5,971 nucleotides of DNA. Origin: Vulcanimicrobiota bacterium (GTDB lineage: Bacteria; Vulcanimicrobiota; Vulcanimicrobiia; Vulcanimicrobiales; Vulcanimicrobiaceae). The notes beneath the pieces were generated by a model. That model worked only from the letters and a program-made list of their open reading frames with translations. It made no database searches and was not told the origin of the DNA. Shown here in pieces: positions 4,996-5,971 of this stretch (position 1 is the first letter of the stretch; each line of letters opens with the position of its first letter). Location of the stretch: the NCBI GenBank assembly GCA_027306845.1, contig DAHUYY010000122.1:1-5971 (forward strand), read 5' to 3'. The translations under genes were made by a program, and so were the position numbers.

Positions 4996-5689
4996 CGAGA
5001 TGTCCATGGATCGCGCCTCCGATCAGCAGCGTCACTGCCGTGCCGAGCAGCGCACCGCGCATGACCTCCGGCCACGTGTGGATGCCGCCCTCTACCCGCG
5101 ATTGTGCGACGAGTACGGCGACCAGGTAGGCGAGAACGATCGGAATCGGCTGCCGCACCAGCAGCGCGAGCAGGGTCGCGGCGGCGAACGCAAGCGATGC
5201 GTGGCCGGAGATCGCACCGCCGTGGAGCGGCGAGCCGTTCGCCGGAGCGAGCGCCTTTCCGAAGATCGTCAAAATGGCGACGATTGCGAGAACCGCGACG
5301 ATGATATCGACCGGAAGCCGCAACGTCGGGAGAAAGACCAACGCGCCGACGACGACGGCGGCAAGCGCGACGATAAAAACCGCCGCGGCCGCAGCATCTT
5401 TCGCACTCTTTGCCAATGGGTGATGGGTGGCGGTGAGTAGATCGACCACCGATTCAATCGCCGTATTCATCAATTCCATCGCGATGACAACGGCGATGAG
5501 CACGACGATGGCAATCGTCTCGCCGCGTTGGAGATGCACGAATAATGTCGCGGCGAGGACCGCCACCGCAACGAGCAGATGCACGCGAAGATTCGGTTGC
5601 GTCCGCGCGGCGTACACGATTCCCTCGACGGCATGGCCGAACGAGTGAAGGAAGCGTTGGAAACGCTCCGATAGCGGCCGTTCGCTCAT
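4988..5689 (-). CDS. dgkA: Lipid kinase (DgkA/undecaprenol kinase type) fused to a PAP2-like domain
   Basis: A membrane protein of 233 residues with two parts. Residues 8-116 match the small Gram-positive-type kinase that phosphorylates undecaprenol or diacylglycerol with ATP: FLHSFGHAVEGI, TQPNLRVH (Gln where many relatives have the metal-binding Glu), the signature ELMNTAIESVVDL (72-84) and HPLAKSAKDAAAAAVF (90-105). Residues about 125-230 match a PAP2 acid phosphatase: GSPLHGGAISGH (152-163, motif 2 with Ser161-Gly-His163) and SRVEGGIHTWPE (197-208, motif 3 with His204 as probable nucleophile and Glu instead of Asp). The first motif Kx6RP is degenerate. Around six or seven hydrophobic helices are seen. 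The pairing suggests cycling of the cell-wall lipid carrier between free and phosphorylated forms, but this is inference. The ATG at 5689 overlaps the ybeY stop as ATGA; a GTG at 5704 is the alternative. Confidence 0.88.
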   Translation of the reverse strand: MSERPLSERFQRFLHSFGHAVEGIVYAARTQPNLRVHLLVAVAVLAATLFVHLQRGETIAIVVLIAVVIAMELMNTAIESVVDLLTATHHPLAKSAKDAAAAAVFIVALAAVVVGALVFLPTLRLPVDIIVAVLAIVAILTIFGKALAPANGSPLHGGAISGHASLAFAAATLLALLVRQPIPIVLAYLVAVLVAQSRVEGGIHTWPEVMRGALLGTAVTLLIGGAIHGHLVL

Positions 5690-5971
5690 GTATCGTAGGG
5701 CCACGGCATGCCGATTGCGGCGGCGAGCCGACGTTCTTGCGCGATCATCGCTTCGCGTTCCGCCGCCTCTTCATGGTCGTGCCCGAGCACGTGGAGGAGG
5801 CCGTGAATCAGCAGCCGTTCGATCTCGCGTTGCAGCGGTGCATCGTACTGCGCGGCCTGCCTTATCGCCGTCGGCACGCTTATTACGATATCCCCCAAGA
5901 GTTCTTCGCCCGGCATTCGCGGGTCGGGATCGAGCGGAAAGCTCAGAACGTCGGTCGGTGTATTCTTACCT
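5686..5971 (-). CDS. ybeY: Endoribonuclease YbeY, C-terminal part (cut by window edge)
   Basis: The frame is open to the window edge, giving the last 94 residues; the N-terminal part lies beyond 5971. YbeY is a single-strand-specific zinc endoribonuclease required for 16S rRNA 3'-end maturation and ribosome quality control. Visible are the conserved TPTDVLSFPLD near the start of the fragment, LGDIVIS, and the metal motif HGLLHVLGHDH, giving the three histidines H-x3-H-x5-H that bind zinc. The tail ends in WPYDT. Everything diagnostic is intact. The stop codon overlaps the dgkA start by 4 nt, the order ybeY-dgkA being conserved in Firmicutes and related groups. The promoter is outside the window. 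Confidence 0.96.
   Translation of the reverse strand, partial: GKNTPTDVLSFPLDPDPRMPGEELLGDIVISVPTAIRQAAQYDAPLQREIERLLIHGLLHVLGHDHEEAAEREAMIAQERRLAAAIGMPWPYDT

Noticed and set aside
4332..5129. Plus-strand open frame of 265 codons
   Set aside because: It lies opposite the CNNM and dgkA genes, which have complete family motifs. Its product is serine- and arginine-rich without domains, as expected from an antisense frame in GC-rich DNA.
1..5971. Search for a novel defence, mobile or biosynthetic system
   Set aside because: Every complete gene is a recognised housekeeping or membrane family on one strand with tight overlaps; there is no CRISPR repeat, transposase, integrase, toxin-antitoxin pair or tRNA visible.

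Overview
The window holds the end of a tightly packed housekeeping operon followed by the start of a flagellin gene, all on the minus strand; read in transcription order it runs from high to low coordinates. The DNA is GC-rich (about 60% by eye). The conserved neighbourhood (ybeY, dgkA, cdd, recO, then ruvX, mltG and a DUF1292 gene) resembles the Firmicutes-type arrangement found in several Terrabacteria phyla, but base composition and the frequent CGATCG hexamer do not look like a typical low-GC Firmicute. With a flagellin present it is not an ordinary cyanobacterium. An uncultured deep-branching phylum such as Eremiobacterota (WPS-2) is a reasonable guess, but it is inference only.

Layout: 5971-5686 is the C-terminal part of the 16S rRNA-processing endonuclease YbeY. 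5689-4988 is a membrane lipid kinase of the DgkA/UdpK family fused to a PAP2-like phosphatase domain. A 45-nt gap (4943-4987) carries a hairpin and is immediately preceded by a good extended -10 promoter. 4942-3638 is a CNNM/CorC/HlyC-type transporter with CBS domains, overlapping by 14 nt with cytidine deaminase (3651-3250), which overlaps recO (3253-2507) by 4 nt, which overlaps ruvX (2510-2079) by 4 nt. mltG (2077-1094) follows after one base, then a DUF1292 gene (1085-783) with a strong ribosome binding site, then a DoxX-family membrane protein (796-224) that overlaps DUF1292 by 14 nt. era, usually between cdd and recO, is absent.

The 127-nt non-coding stretch 97-223 separates the operon from the N-terminal 32 codons of flagellin (96-1, running off the window). 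It holds an inverted repeat, a weak sigma28-like promoter, and a leader of about 70 nt with six GGA motifs: one in a hairpin loop and two in the Shine-Dalgarno region. This layout resembles CsrA-controlled flagellin leaders.

Functionally, the operon mixes ribosome maturation (YbeY), lipid-carrier phosphorylation and dephosphorylation (DgkA-PAP2), peptidoglycan chain termination (MltG), divalent-cation transport (CNNM), pyrimidine salvage (Cdd), recombinational repair (RecO) and rRNA processing or Holliday-junction resolution (RuvX). These are growth-linked functions whose shared transcription is well known in bacteria. I saw no RNA gene, mobile element, CRISPR array or transferred gene cluster, and no obviously novel multi-gene system. 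The most promising unusual signals are regulatory: the flagellin leader and the promoter/hairpin pair before the CNNM gene.
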